A stretch of 64,000 nt of DNA from NCBI GenBank assembly GCA_016935665.1, contig JAFGQN010000110.1:19483-83482 (forward strand), in the 5' to 3' direction. Within the stretch, counting starts at the first letter, position 1, and each line of letters starts with the position of its first letter. This document shows positions 1 through 8,928 of this stretch, one piece after another. The position numbers and the translations under genes are program-made. The stretch is from Deltaproteobacteria bacterium. Lineage in GTDB: Bacteria; Myxococcota_A; Polyangia; JAAYKL01. The notes below the pieces were generated by a model. The model made no database searches, was not told the DNA's origin, and worked only from the letters and a program-made list of their open reading frames with translations.

Positions 1-217
1 GGCTCACGGGCTTTTTCATGGCATAGTTGGTCAGGCCTTCAAACACAATGCAAAATACGATTGTGGAAAGCAGCACTGTTGCGGCGGGCAGGCCAAACAG
101 ATAAATGGCGTACGCCGCTGCCGGCACCAGGGAAAAGAACACCGTCCACATGATTTTAGAGGTGGTGGTACCGCTATGTGCATGGGGAGATGAGGAGACA
201 ATTAATTGCTTGCTCAT
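1..217 (-). CDS. rnfD: Rnf complex subunit D (partial, 3' end outside window)
   Basis: Only the first 72 codons are present; the gene runs off the left edge. The N-terminus has the family signature SSSPHAHS followed by a Thr/Ser stretch and KIMWTVFFSLVPAAAYAIYL, then a second hydrophobic segment, as in RnfD/NqrB proteins where the first helices follow a short cytosolic head. RnfD carries covalently bound FMN in the membrane part of the ferredoxin:NAD+ oxidoreductase (family knowledge; the FMN site is outside this window). The ATG at 217 is preceded by an AAGGAGG that overlaps the rnfC stop codon, so the two genes are translated from one message. Its place after rnfC fits the rnfABCD(GE) order. 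Confidence 0.93.
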   Translation of the reverse strand, partial: MSKQLIVSSSPHAHSGTTTSKIMWTVFFSLVPAAAYAIYLFGLPAATVLLSTIVFCIVFEGLTNYAMKKPVS

Positions 218-232
218 GGTGTGAAAGCCTCC

Positions 233-1552
233 TTATCCTTTCTTTCTTCTGGCCGCCATAATTTCCTGTTTGGCCAGTCTGATTTTTTGAACCAATGGAA
301 TCTGTGACGGACATTCGTGGGCACACGAACCGCATTCCATGCAGTCCATGGCGTCAAATTCCTCTGCTTTGTCGTACATTCGACATTCACTGAACGCCGC
401 GATTTCTGCCGGAACCAGTCGCATGGGACAGGCGTGAAGACAGCGACCGCATCGAATACAGGCGACAGGGGGCACAAGGGTCACATCTTTGGCGTCAAAC
501 ACCAGAATACCACTGGTGCCTTTGGTCACCGGCGGTGCTGCGGAATATTGCGCAAATCCCATCATGGGACCGCCCAGAATCAATTTTCCCGCCGTATCCA
601 GGTCGACACCGCAATGTGCCAGAACCACAGATACCGGGGTGCCAATGGAAATCATGAAATTCCCTGGTTTGGGAACCGCACTGCCCGTCACGGTGACCAC
701 GCGTTCAAATAACGGAATGCCTTTGGTGACCGCGTCATATACCGCTTTGGCGGTGCCCACATTCTGCACCACAACACCCACGTCCATGGGGAGGCCGCCA
801 GAGGGGACCTCTTTTTTCAGCAACGCTTCGATAAGCTGCTTTTCGCCGCCCTGTGGATATTTAATTTCGAGCCGGGCCACTTTTATATCTGTGCCTTTAC
901 AGGCGGTTTCCATGGCGGCGATGGCATCGGGTTTGTTTACTTCGATACCAATGTATCCGTTTTGAGCGCCGAGTATTTTGCGAATAATCTGCAGGCCCTC
1001 CACCACGTCTTCCGCGTATTCAACCATCACGCGATGGTCCGCTGTGAGATAGGGTTCGCATTCCGCGCCATTCAGAATCACGGTGTCAATGGGTTTCGCT
1101 GCCGGAGGAGACAGTTTTACATGGGTTGGAAAGGTTGCGCCGCCCATCCCCACAATGCCTGCCTCTGAAATCATATTCTTCAACGTTTCCTTATCCGCCG
1201 TTTTCCAGTTCTCCAGGCCTTTGAGCGGTGCCATTTCGTTTTGCTCATTGTTTGCAATCACAACGCAAAGCACATCGACACCAAGGGCGCCGGGACGTGG
1301 CTCCACCGCCGTTACCTGTCCGGATACACTCGAGTGTACCGGCGCCGAGACAAAGCCGCCCGCCTCTCCAATAACCTGACCCTTTTGCACCATGTCTCCT
1401 TTTTCGACACAGGCTTTGGCGGGTGCGCCAATGTGTTGCGACAACGGAATAATGATTTCCTTAGGGGCTGCAACGCACTCAATTGCCGCCTTTTCGCTTC
1501 GACTTTTATTGTAGTTGGGATGAATGCCACCTTTGAACGTTTGGACTCTCAT
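233..1552 (-). CDS. rnfC: Rnf electron transport complex subunit C
   Basis: Peripheral subunit of the Rnf complex that accepts electrons at the NAD(H)/flavin site and passes them to the membrane part. The start MRVQTFKGGIHP is family-typical. An N-terminal barrel-sandwich domain covers roughly residues 30-105, an NADH-binding/SLBB region follows with GIVGMGGATFPTHVK and GAECEPYLTADHR, and the C-terminus carries two 4Fe-4S motifs with cysteines at 365/368/371/375 and 404/407/410/414. Length 439 is normal for the shorter RnfC type without the long Ala/Lys tail. The start codon overlaps the end of rnfB by 4 bases (ATGA), indicating coupling. Confidence 0.97.
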   Translation of the reverse strand: MRVQTFKGGIHPNYNKSRSEKAAIECVAAPKEIIIPLSQHIGAPAKACVEKGDMVQKGQVIGEAGGFVSAPVHSSVSGQVTAVEPRPGALGVDVLCVVIANNEQNEMAPLKGLENWKTADKETLKNMISEAGIVGMGGATFPTHVKLSPPAAKPIDTVILNGAECEPYLTADHRVMVEYAEDVVEGLQIIRKILGAQNGYIGIEVNKPDAIAAMETACKGTDIKVARLEIKYPQGGEKQLIEALLKKEVPSGGLPMDVGVVVQNVGTAKAVYDAVTKGIPLFERVVTVTGSAVPKPGNFMISIGTPVSVVLAHCGVDLDTAGKLILGGPMMGFAQYSAAPPVTKGTSGILVFDAKDVTLVPPVACIRCGRCLHACPMRLVPAEIAAFSECRMYDKAEEFDAMDCMECGSCAHECPSQIPLVQKIRLAKQEIMAARRKKG

Positions 1553-2493
1553 GACTCCACTCCCTTATTTGCTTTTTGAGCATCCGCTTTGGCCGTTGCT
1601 TTGGCTTTGGCCTCTGCCTTGCGCTTTTTCTCGGCGGTTTTCCACTCGTCAGCGCGTTTTTCAAATGTATCGCGAGTAGACTTGTTACTCAGCCAGTCGG
1701 TGAGCGCATATTCCCTGGAATCAAAGATGGCCGCCTGCGGGCAGGCGAGCGCTGCGGTGTCGGGAATCTCCGTCCCGCTGTCGTAATCCACCACTGCCAG
1801 AGCCTCCTGCACTTTGATGAGCTTTGACTGTTTCACGCACAGTTTACAGCCGGTGCATCCCACCGAACAAACCGCCTTAACCGCTTTGGCTTTATCAGGG
1901 TTCGTGCAAAGGACATGAACCGTTGCCTTTTTGGGGACCATTTTAATAATGCCGCGCGGGCAGGTGGCCACGCATTTTTTACAGCCGGTGCATTTGTCGG
2001 GGTCCACTCGAACCAGACCGTTTTCGGTTTTGTACATGGCATCGAACGCGCAGACATCGATACAGGACCCGAGTCCCAGACATCCATGGGTGCAGGACTT
2101 GAAACCTCCGGCGACCACGTGGGCGGCTTTGCAGTCCGAAATGCCGCTGTACACGCTGCGTTTGGGAGACGCATCGTCCCCACCTGCACATGCCACCAGT
2201 GCCACCATGGGCTCGGATGTCTCCACATCAACGCCCAGAATTTTTCCGATTTCGGCGGCCAAATCATCGCCCCCCGGGGGGCAGGCGGTGGGCGATGCCG
2301 AGCCTTGCACCAGTGCATTGGCATAGCCGCTGCAACCCGGGAACCCGCAACCGCCACAATTGGCGCCGGGCATGATATCCATGAGCAATTCCAGTTTCCT
2401 ATCCACCTCCACCGCGAACGCCTTGCGTCCGATGGCCAGCAGAATCGCCATAACCAGACCGACGCCACATAATACCAATAGTGCTGTTATCAT
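1549..2493 (-). CDS. rnfB: Rnf electron transport complex subunit B (iron-sulfur)
   Basis: Ferredoxin-like subunit thought to take electrons from reduced ferredoxin into the Rnf complex. An N-terminal membrane anchor (residues 1-24) precedes the 4Fe-4S domain with Cys46, Cys49, Cys54 and Cys71 (CGGCGFPGC). Further on are a CLGLGSC...C segment and a ferredoxin pair (CTGCKKCVATCP and CSVGCTGCKLC). The last ~40 residues are Lys/Ala-rich and probably disordered. The length (314) fits the long, multi-cluster RnfB found in anaerobes. It lies 11 bases after rnfA and overlaps rnfC. Confidence 0.96.
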   Translation of the reverse strand: MITALLVLCGVGLVMAILLAIGRKAFAVEVDRKLELLMDIMPGANCGGCGFPGCSGYANALVQGSASPTACPPGGDDLAAEIGKILGVDVETSEPMVALVACAGGDDASPKRSVYSGISDCKAAHVVAGGFKSCTHGCLGLGSCIDVCAFDAMYKTENGLVRVDPDKCTGCKKCVATCPRGIIKMVPKKATVHVLCTNPDKAKAVKAVCSVGCTGCKLCVKQSKLIKVQEALAVVDYDSGTEIPDTAALACPQAAIFDSREYALTDWLSNKSTRDTFEKRADEWKTAEKKRKAEAKAKATAKADAQKANKGVES

Positions 2494-2504
2494 TGGTTCC
2501 TCAC

Positions 2505-3086
2505 TTAATTCGCCGGTGCCAGACCGGAAAAGCCCATGAACGCAAGGGATAGAATTCCCGCCGTCACAAAGGCGATGGCAGCACCCTTAAAAGATTCAGG
2601 AACGTTGGCGGTATCCATTTTTTCCCGCAGACCGGCAAACAGGAGCAGGGCAATTGCAAAGCCCGCTGCCGCGCCGATGGCGTTAAACAGCACTTCCAAC
2701 AGATTGAATCCTTTGTCGATATTCAGAACCGCCAGCCCCAGTACCGCACAGTTGGTGGTAATCAGCGGCAAAAAGATTCCCAGTGCCTCATATAGAGATG
2801 GTGACAGCTTCTGAATCGCCATTTCGGTAAGCTGGACTGTTGACGCGATTACTATAATAAACACAATGGTTTGAAGATAGGTCGCCTCAAAAGGGTCCAG
2901 CACCCAGGTGCTCAACGTATATGTCAGGAGTGAGGCCACCAGCATGACGAAAAGCACCGCCATGGCCATCCCGGCCGCCGTTCCCATACGCCTTGAAACA
3001 CCAAGAAAAGGACAGATACCCAGAAACTTGGAAAGAACATAGTTCTCGGTGAGCATTGCCAGCAACACAATTACTAAAATATTCAT
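2505..3086 (-). CDS. rnfA: Rnf electron transport complex subunit A
   Basis: Integral membrane subunit of the Rnf complex, 193 residues, with about six hydrophobic helices. The start MNILVIVLLAMLTENYVLSK and the following FLGICPFLGVSRR are hallmarks of RnfA/NqrE. In the family, Cys residues in helices 1 and 4 hold a membrane-embedded 2Fe-2S cluster; candidates here are Cys25 in GICPF and the Cys in TTNCAVLGLAV. It is the first gene of the visible rnfABCD order, which is the gammaproteobacterial/Rhodobacter order rather than the clostridial CDGEAB order. An AGAGGAT ribosome site lies upstream. Confidence 0.97.
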   Translation of the reverse strand: MNILVIVLLAMLTENYVLSKFLGICPFLGVSRRMGTAAGMAMAVLFVMLVASLLTYTLSTWVLDPFEATYLQTIVFIIVIASTVQLTEMAIQKLSPSLYEALGIFLPLITTNCAVLGLAVLNIDKGFNLLEVLFNAIGAAAGFAIALLLFAGLREKMDTANVPESFKGAAIAFVTAGILSLAFMGFSGLAPAN

Positions 3087-3266
3087 TACTCAATCCTCTG
3101 GTTTGAAATGGAAAATCAAAAAAAGCATGTAAAATCCGCGCAGTTTTCGACTTCGGCCAGGTCAGCTCTAGTTTTTTTAAAAAGATTTTTCAAGTATAAA
3201 GAAGTGCTTATCCATATTGTGGCGAAAAGTGTCTTTATATTGGGGACAGTTTGGGAAAAGTTGTAC

Positions 3267-6200
3267 TCAGATTGTACTCAGCAGCGTATTAATCTGGTTT
3301 TTGTAAAATTCATTGTGATATTCCCGGATAAGCGCCTTTGCACTTTGCAGGCTGGTCCGGGCATCATCGGGCCTGTTTAGAGACAGGTATATATTACCCA
3401 ACACGTATCCTGTGACAATACGCGATTCCACATCCAGCGAATCGGTATCCCGTGCTTCCAGCTGTGCGAGTGCCGTTTGATTGCCGAATTTGACCGCATC
3501 GATGAACCAGAGCCCAATCTGAGTGCGGTCTTTGAGACTTTTAAACTGAATTATGGTTGATATTTCTATGGATTCCCGCAAGTGGTCAAAAGCCTGCCGG
3601 TAGTTTTTCTGCTCCAGGCAGCAGGTGGCCATGAGGTGGTGCAGTATAGCGAGTTCCCGCTTCATATTCTGTTGATGGGCGAACGTCAGTGCTGTGCCAA
3701 AGGCTTCCAGCGCCAATTCGTATTTTCGCATCATGAAATGGCAATGCCCTTCCGCTGTCAGGTAGTGGATTGAGATGGGAGCGATAGTGGTGGAGGGACT
3801 ATGCACCTCGATTCGCTCCAGTGCTTTGTCTGTCTCCCCCTTTAAAGCGAGGCAGACTGTCAGGAACGCGTTGGCGAACGGATGCAGTTCCCGGGAGGAC
3901 TCATCGACAATCTCTTCGAGCAGTCTGGTAGCCTCTGCAATATTGCCAAGGTTGAGCAGTATTTCGGCCAGCGTGCGCTTCGATAACAGGGATTCGGCGC
4001 CATCCTGCCGTGAAATCACCTCCTGCAATTGCTCCACCGCTTCATTGTATTCGCCCACATGAGCCAGAAGCGTCGCCTCCTGCGCTGCCAGCGTGTTTTG
4101 ATTGCCCGTTGCCGGTTTTTCATCTGTCGATGTGGCCTGGAGCTCAGATCTGAGCAGAATGGCCTGTTTTAAAACCTGGTTGGCCTGACTGGTCTGTGGC
4201 GCCATCACGACTAACTGTTCAAAAATATCAAAGCTGGATATATTCCCAATGCCAGCCATGGCAAGCTCGAAGGCCAACAGATAGTACCTCACAGAGGTTT
4301 CGTTATCGAGTGTAACCGCTGCGTTTTGTGCCGCGATGACCAAATATTCAAACGCGGCTCTCTTTTCGCCGCATTTCAGATAGTGTATCGCCAGGGGTTC
4401 GGCGTATTTTTCAAGATCCTTCGGGTACTCCTGTTCAAGGCGTTGCGCCAGCGTCTTGTGAATAAGTTGACGGTCGGTGCGCGCAATGCTCTGGTAGGCG
4501 GTCTGCTGAATATACGGCGATGGAAATGCGAATGTGGACTCATCGAGTTGTGAGAGCAATTTCACTTTCACCAGCATTTGCAGAATCGGAATGAGGTCAG
4601 CCGGTTCTCTGTTCATCAGAAGCGCCAGAATTTCCACTTCGATTTTTTCGCGTAGACAGCCGGCCAGCTGTACGATTTTTCTGCGATCCCAGGGCAGGGC
4701 AAACAGCTCTGATGCCACCAGATCTCGGACGGTCGGCGGACATGAGAGTTCCTGAGGCAGGTAGATGCTTTCGTTTTGAGCGGTTTTCAGTGCCCCCCGC
4801 CGCTGCAACTCCATAATGGTTTCCTCTGCAAATCTGGGAATACTCGCACTGACTGCCAGTATGTCGCGAATGAGCCGTTCCGAAGGCATGGGAATGCAGG
4901 ACTGGATAAGCTGCTCCATTTCGTTTTCGCAGAGCGGTTCCACATCGCACTGAGTGAATATCGGGCTGCCTTCGAACCCGTGAATATATCCCAGTCGGAT
5001 GGATACAATTAACAGTACCGGGACATCTGAGATACTGTGGGAAAGGGCGTGAATGATGTCAAGGGATTCATCGTCCACGGCTGTCAGGTTGTCAATGGCG
5101 ACAATCGTCATTGACGTGCGGGCGCTGCGGCGAATAATGCGAATGAACGCCGATTTCAGAACGTGAGTGTTTTCCACCAGACCCGTGGTGATGAATTTTC
5201 GAACCAGAGTCAGCTCGTGGCTGGGCAGACCGTAAATTTCCATCAAATCAATCTGGGCCTGAATACCCTCCGGTGTTTCATCATCATTAATATCAGCAAT
5301 GTTTCTCAGAAGTGATTGCAGCGTTGAAAAGCTTTTCTTCCGCTGCCATGGCAAACACCTGGTGTCAAACCACGACACTTTATGCCCCGCAGCTGTGAGG
5401 CGCTGTTTTACCTCCTGCAGAATCCGGGTTTTCCCAACGCCCACTGGTCCAGTGAGCGCAAGAATGTGACCTTTGCCCTCGCTCACCCCTGCCAAAAGGT
5501 CGCCAATTTTCCTGAATTCCTCCCGGCGCCCGATCAGTTTCGTCAGGGCAGGAGAATCAGCACGGGGTTTCACCAGTTGAAAGAGGTCGGTGTACTCGTC
5601 GTTGGGATAGATTTCGCAATCGTACCATCGGTTGAGCAGTGGATGGATAAGGGACCGATAAAGTATAGCGTCGGACGGAATGCGCGAGAGTGCGAGACTG
5701 TCTTCGATGGCCACCTTGTATGCGCTGTTCAGTTTGATCTGGGCGTTAAACTCCACTGCGAGTTCCGCCTGGTGAATACCGGCGCCGAAAACGCCCGCTG
5801 CCTTGAATGCATTGTCGTCGCTCATGGCTGCTGTAACGCTCAGAGCAGCTTTGGCAGCGGTGACCAACGCAGCCGAGGGCACCTGTACTCCAAATCCGAA
5901 CACCATGCTTGTCTCTTCTTTTTCAAGTAAAATGGCGCCAAACGACTCTGCGATTTTTTCGAGTTTTCTTGAATCGAAGCTTTTGGATTCCCATGAATAT
6001 GCAAGCAGCGCCACTTCCCGGATACCCACCGATAGCTGTATGGCATTTTTATCTTCGAATTGGGCCATGTCCGCATCTGAGGGACGCTGGACGGATGTGC
6101 TTCGGCCAGATGATTCGTGAATCGAACTGATGCGTGAGGCGCGGGGAGCTATGGAAGTCAATTGAGAGCTATCGCTGTTGCGCTCGCGCTCCGATACCAG

Positions 6201-7109
6201 CGGCGCGATGTACTCGGCAAGGGACGAGGCGCCCGCTCGCAGGCCTTCCACGTAGGCGAATGTGAGTAGCGCTTCGTACAGCTCCGCCGCGGATTCGTAT
6301 CTGTCGTTCGGGTCGGGCGCCAGCGCCTTGCGCAAAATGGGCTCCAAATCAACGGGAATGGATTCCAGTGTTCCACAACACGGCACCTGATAGTCCGGAA
6401 AACTTTTGTCATTGATCAGTTTGAGGTTTTCAACAGGTGAACGATCTTTAAGGGGATTGGCGCCCGTTAGCAATTCGTAAAACACCACTCCGGCAGAAAA
6501 GATGTCCACTCGCTTGTCATGGGGGGCAGCAATAGCCTGTTCCGGAGCCATGTAGGCGTATTTTCCCCGAACTGGCGAATGGGTGTCGTCTTCAAGAACA
6601 TTTAATGCCCGGGCAACACCAAAATCGGTGATTTTAACTTCTCCCTCGGTGGATATGAGAATATTTTGCGGGCTGACATCCCTGTGAATGATGTTGAGGG
6701 GGTTGAGATCCTGGTCCTTTTTACGGTGAGCGTAGTCCAGACCTTTGGCCACTTCGCATATGATGTGAATGGCCGCTTCCAGCGGAAATGGCTTTCCTGT
6801 TTCATTGCCCCAATCAATAACATCCGCGAGATCCATTCCCTGAACGTATTCCATCGCCATAAAATAGGAGTCGCCGGCTTTTCCCAGATCATAAATCTGA
6901 ACAATGTTTGCATGATTGAGCGAAACGGCAATTTTCGCTTCGTTGACAAACATTTCGACAAATTCCTCGTTATCGGAATACATGGACAGGATTCGCTTGA
7001 TAACAAGTAGCTTTTCGAAACCTTCCACGCCATATGACTTGGCTTTGAAAACCTCCGCCATGCCGCCTGTGCCAAGGAGTTCAAGTAGTTGGTATTTTCC
7101 AAATATCAC
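3267..7109 (-). CDS. Ser/Thr protein kinase with cyclase-like domain, ATPase domain and TPR region
   Basis: Large (1280-residue) cytosolic signalling protein. Residues ~5-290 are a complete Hanks-type kinase: Gly loop GTGGMAEVF (12-20), catalytic Lys38, HRDVSPQN (142-149), DFG (162-164), APE (188-190). After a Ser-rich linker, residues ~350-460 (LSVGIREVALLAYSWE..., then FGAGIHQAELAVEF) look like a degenerate adenylate/guanylate-cyclase fold. A P-loop ATPase follows (LTGPVGVGKTRIL, then a hydrophobic strand ending in D at VAIDNL), and the C-terminal third is TPR-like helical repeats. This order is common in myxobacterial kinases that sense and scaffold protein partners. The start is GTG. Substrates are unknown. 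It is transcribed toward rnfA but separated from it by 180 bp. Confidence 0.92.
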   Translation of the reverse strand: MIFGKYQLLELLGTGGMAEVFKAKSYGVEGFEKLLVIKRILSMYSDNEEFVEMFVNEAKIAVSLNHANIVQIYDLGKAGDSYFMAMEYVQGMDLADVIDWGNETGKPFPLEAAIHIICEVAKGLDYAHRKKDQDLNPLNIIHRDVSPQNILISTEGEVKITDFGVARALNVLEDDTHSPVRGKYAYMAPEQAIAAPHDKRVDIFSAGVVFYELLTGANPLKDRSPVENLKLINDKSFPDYQVPCCGTLESIPVDLEPILRKALAPDPNDRYESAAELYEALLTFAYVEGLRAGASSLAEYIAPLVSERERNSDSSQLTSIAPRASRISSIHESSGRSTSVQRPSDADMAQFEDKNAIQLSVGIREVALLAYSWESKSFDSRKLEKIAESFGAILLEKEETSMVFGFGVQVPSAALVTAAKAALSVTAAMSDDNAFKAAGVFGAGIHQAELAVEFNAQIKLNSAYKVAIEDSLALSRIPSDAILYRSLIHPLLNRWYDCEIYPNDEYTDLFQLVKPRADSPALTKLIGRREEFRKIGDLLAGVSEGKGHILALTGPVGVGKTRILQEVKQRLTAAGHKVSWFDTRCLPWQRKKSFSTLQSLLRNIADINDDETPEGIQAQIDLMEIYGLPSHELTLVRKFITTGLVENTHVLKSAFIRIIRRSARTSMTIVAIDNLTAVDDESLDIIHALSHSISDVPVLLIVSIRLGYIHGFEGSPIFTQCDVEPLCENEMEQLIQSCIPMPSERLIRDILAVSASIPRFAEETIMELQRRGALKTAQNESIYLPQELSCPPTVRDLVASELFALPWDRRKIVQLAGCLREKIEVEILALLMNREPADLIPILQMLVKVKLLSQLDESTFAFPSPYIQQTAYQSIARTDRQLIHKTLAQRLEQEYPKDLEKYAEPLAIHYLKCGEKRAAFEYLVIAAQNAAVTLDNETSVRYYLLAFELAMAGIGNISSFDIFEQLVVMAPQTSQANQVLKQAILLRSELQATSTDEKPATGNQNTLAAQEATLLAHVGEYNEAVEQLQEVISRQDGAESLLSKRTLAEILLNLGNIAEATRLLEEIVDESSRELHPFANAFLTVCLALKGETDKALERIEVHSPSTTIAPISIHYLTAEGHCHFMMRKYELALEAFGTALTFAHQQNMKRELAILHHLMATCCLEQKNYRQAFDHLRESIEISTIIQFKSLKDRTQIGLWFIDAVKFGNQTALAQLEARDTDSLDVESRIVTGYVLGNIYLSLNRPDDARTSLQSAKALIREYHNEFYKNQINTLLSTI

Positions 7110-7273
7110 GTGTTCAAACCTGCCAGGAAATCTTAATTGTTACTGGGTTCCCCGATTATGTATATGCTAGAAATACAATATTTCATAATGCATTTAATAG
7201 TTTAGTGCCACATTTTGCAAAAAAGGGATGGAATCGGAAACGACACTCCTCTAATGCGACTGCCCGTCAAGTA

Positions 7274-7282
7274 TGCTATAAG
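7274..7282 (+). promoter_or_regulatory. Extended -10 promoter element upstream of the SpoIIAA-like gene
   Basis: TGCTATAAG matches the extended -10 form TGnTATAAT with one mismatch. The 11-mer GTATGCTATAA around it is repeated exactly upstream of cysK at 8892-8902. No convincing -35 box is visible. It would give a leader of about 75 nt for the gene starting at 7363. Confidence 0.5.
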
Positions 7283-7362
7283 ATTACGAATTGGGAATTT
7301 GCAACTGCGGCTGGACCAGGTGAACAGCTGCGCCGGTCACAGAAAATAGAAGGAGATTCCGG

Positions 7363-7773
7363 ATGACCGAACAGCGTATGACTATATGGGAAGACAAAAA
7401 TGCAACCATCTGGGTATATCCGAAGCACTGCATAATGCATCATCAACTGCATCATTTTTTTTATGGACTCGCGTTTCGTTCGATACTGACGGCGAGTCTC
7501 GATGCATTTGAAACGTACAATTGCACCAAGTGGCTGTCTGACGACCGGAATTTTGGCGCCATTTTGCCGGATGATAAAGCCTGGGGAGATGATGTGTGGC
7601 GCCCTCGAATGCTTGAAGCCGGGTGGAAATTCTGGGCCATGGTGCCTCCCAGTAAAGTCACGGGGAAGATGAACATTCAGAAAATGGTTGAGGAGTATAT
7701 GGCGTTGGGTGTGAGCAGCGCATTTTTTACACAGCCGGAGGAGGCCCTGGATTGGCTTCTCGCGCAAATATAG
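7363..7773 (+). CDS. SpoIIAA/STAS-like protein of unknown function
   Basis: 136 residues, no signal peptide or membrane helix. The pattern 'KWLSDDRNFGAILPDDKAWGDDVW...AGWKFWAMVPPS...FFTQPEEALDWLLAQI' resembles small SpoIIAA-like (STAS-fold) proteins seen in many bacteria, where a C-terminal 'eeAl.WL' helix is typical. This assignment rests on remembered pattern only. An AGAAGGAG ribosome site precedes the ATG. The next gene starts 8 bases downstream and is probably co-transcribed. Confidence 0.7.
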   Translation: MTEQRMTIWEDKNATIWVYPKHCIMHHQLHHFFYGLAFRSILTASLDAFETYNCTKWLSDDRNFGAILPDDKAWGDDVWRPRMLEAGWKFWAMVPPSKVTGKMNIQKMVEEYMALGVSSAFFTQPEEALDWLLAQI

Positions 7774-7781
7774 TTGGCGCA

Positions 7782-8756
7782 ATGAGATGTTCATCAGGCA
7801 GATATTGGGCAGGTTTCGTTGCGGATCTGGTTATCGGGATGCACATCTTCGCACTAGCCCTGGCCTTTGGGCTCTGTGCGTGCGGAAAAGGTTACAATTC
7901 GGAACAATCCACAGACTCGAAAAAGCCAGACAAAGCGGTCGCGCCCGCGCTGCAGTCTGAGTCGGAGACCGACGAGGCTGTGTTCCGTGTGAATGCCAGA
8001 CTCTATCCGGATGCGCGGTCCGCGCTGGCGGATGTGATGCTGAAAACAAATCCAACGGTTATTGGATTTGGAGAATTTCATCAAAACACCGGCACGCGGA
8101 AAATCCGTTCCGCGCTGGAACGATTTCGCCAGGAGCTGTTGCCATTGGTCGCCGCAGCGAGCAGCGATTTGATTATTGAGACGTGGGTTCCCAAAGGATG
8201 CGGTAAAGTGGAGCAAAAAGTGATCCGCGATGTAGAGAAAGTGACCGAACGTCCCAAAGAAACCGAAGACGAAACCGTTCGGCTGATTCGAGCGTCGCAG
8301 CAACAGGGCGTTTCACCCCACATTCTGGATGTGAAATGCGAGCAGTATGAAGCACTGTTCGATACGGATGGAGAGATGGATTATCTCGCCATGCTGACCC
8401 TTGTGGGGACGTTGATGGGAGATACGGCGGAAAAAGCGTTGGGATACAGAAAGTCTAATCCCGCTGGAAATGGCAGAAACAGAGTGCTTTTATATGGGGG
8501 CGCCATCCACAACGATTTGCAGTTCGACGATATTTGGAAAGAGTGCACCTTTGGACCCCGTTTGCAACAATTGGTGCCGAAATATATTGCGGTAGATTTA
8601 TTTGTTCCCGAATTTATCAAAAACAATTCGCTCATCCAAACCCAGACCTGGTATGGTCTATTTGAAAAACACGTCTCCGCAGATCATGTGGTGCTTATCG
8701 AAAAAGCACCGAATTCATTCATTATTATCTTTAAATCGGGCATTCAAAACGGTTGA
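7782..8756 (+). CDS. Lipoprotein with TIKI/ChaN-like GEFH motif
   Basis: Predicted lipoprotein: hydrophobic segment ending in the lipobox LCAC, then a Ser/Asp/Lys-rich spacer. The mature part has VIGFGEFHQNTGT, resembling the Gly-Glu-x-His motif of ChaN/TIKI/erythromycin-esterase-like metal or haem-binding proteins, followed by a Cys-containing segment (WVPKGCGK) and a central HILDVKCEQYE. Function unknown. I chose the ATG at 7782 because it follows the previous stop by 8 bases and supplies basic residues before the signal helix; ATG 7839 is an alternative. A longer frame would overlap the upstream gene. Confidence 0.7.
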   Translation: MRCSSGRYWAGFVADLVIGMHIFALALAFGLCACGKGYNSEQSTDSKKPDKAVAPALQSESETDEAVFRVNARLYPDARSALADVMLKTNPTVIGFGEFHQNTGTRKIRSALERFRQELLPLVAAASSDLIIETWVPKGCGKVEQKVIRDVEKVTERPKETEDETVRLIRASQQQGVSPHILDVKCEQYEALFDTDGEMDYLAMLTLVGTLMGDTAEKALGYRKSNPAGNGRNRVLLYGGAIHNDLQFDDIWKECTFGPRLQQLVPKYIAVDLFVPEFIKNNSLIQTQTWYGLFEKHVSADHVVLIEKAPNSFIIIFKSGIQNG

Positions 8757-8853
8757 TTGCGAAATCATCGCAATGGAGCGTTGTCCCTTTGGGGACGACG
8801 CGGCGTTCAGTCCCATTTGGTTCTTGATTTGATGTATCGGTTTTTTTTTGTTG

Positions 8854-8878
8854 CCTCTTTACGTCGATGGCAAAGAGG
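8854..8878 (+). repeat. Hairpin between lipoprotein gene and cysK
   Basis: CCTCTTT at 8854-8860 pairs perfectly with AAAGAGG at 8872-8878 across an 11-base loop. A run of nine T lies before it rather than after it, so it would resemble a terminator only on the minus strand. It might instead be an operator just upstream of the cysK promoter. Confidence 0.35.
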
Positions 8879-8894
8879 TATATGGATACTTGTA

Positions 8895-8903
8895 TGCTAT
8901 AAA
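8895..8903 (+). promoter_or_regulatory. Extended -10 promoter element of cysK
   Basis: TGCTATAAA (TGnTATAAT-like) lies 25 bases before the cysK start, giving a leader of roughly 20 nt. It shares an 11-mer with the element at 7274-7282. Confidence 0.5.
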
Positions 8904-8928
8904 TGGGCCTAAAAAATGAGGAATCCAA

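Noticed and set aside
8731..8928. Minus-strand frame between the lipoprotein and cysK
   Set aside because: No ribosome site or recognisable family, and it overlaps the cysK promoter.
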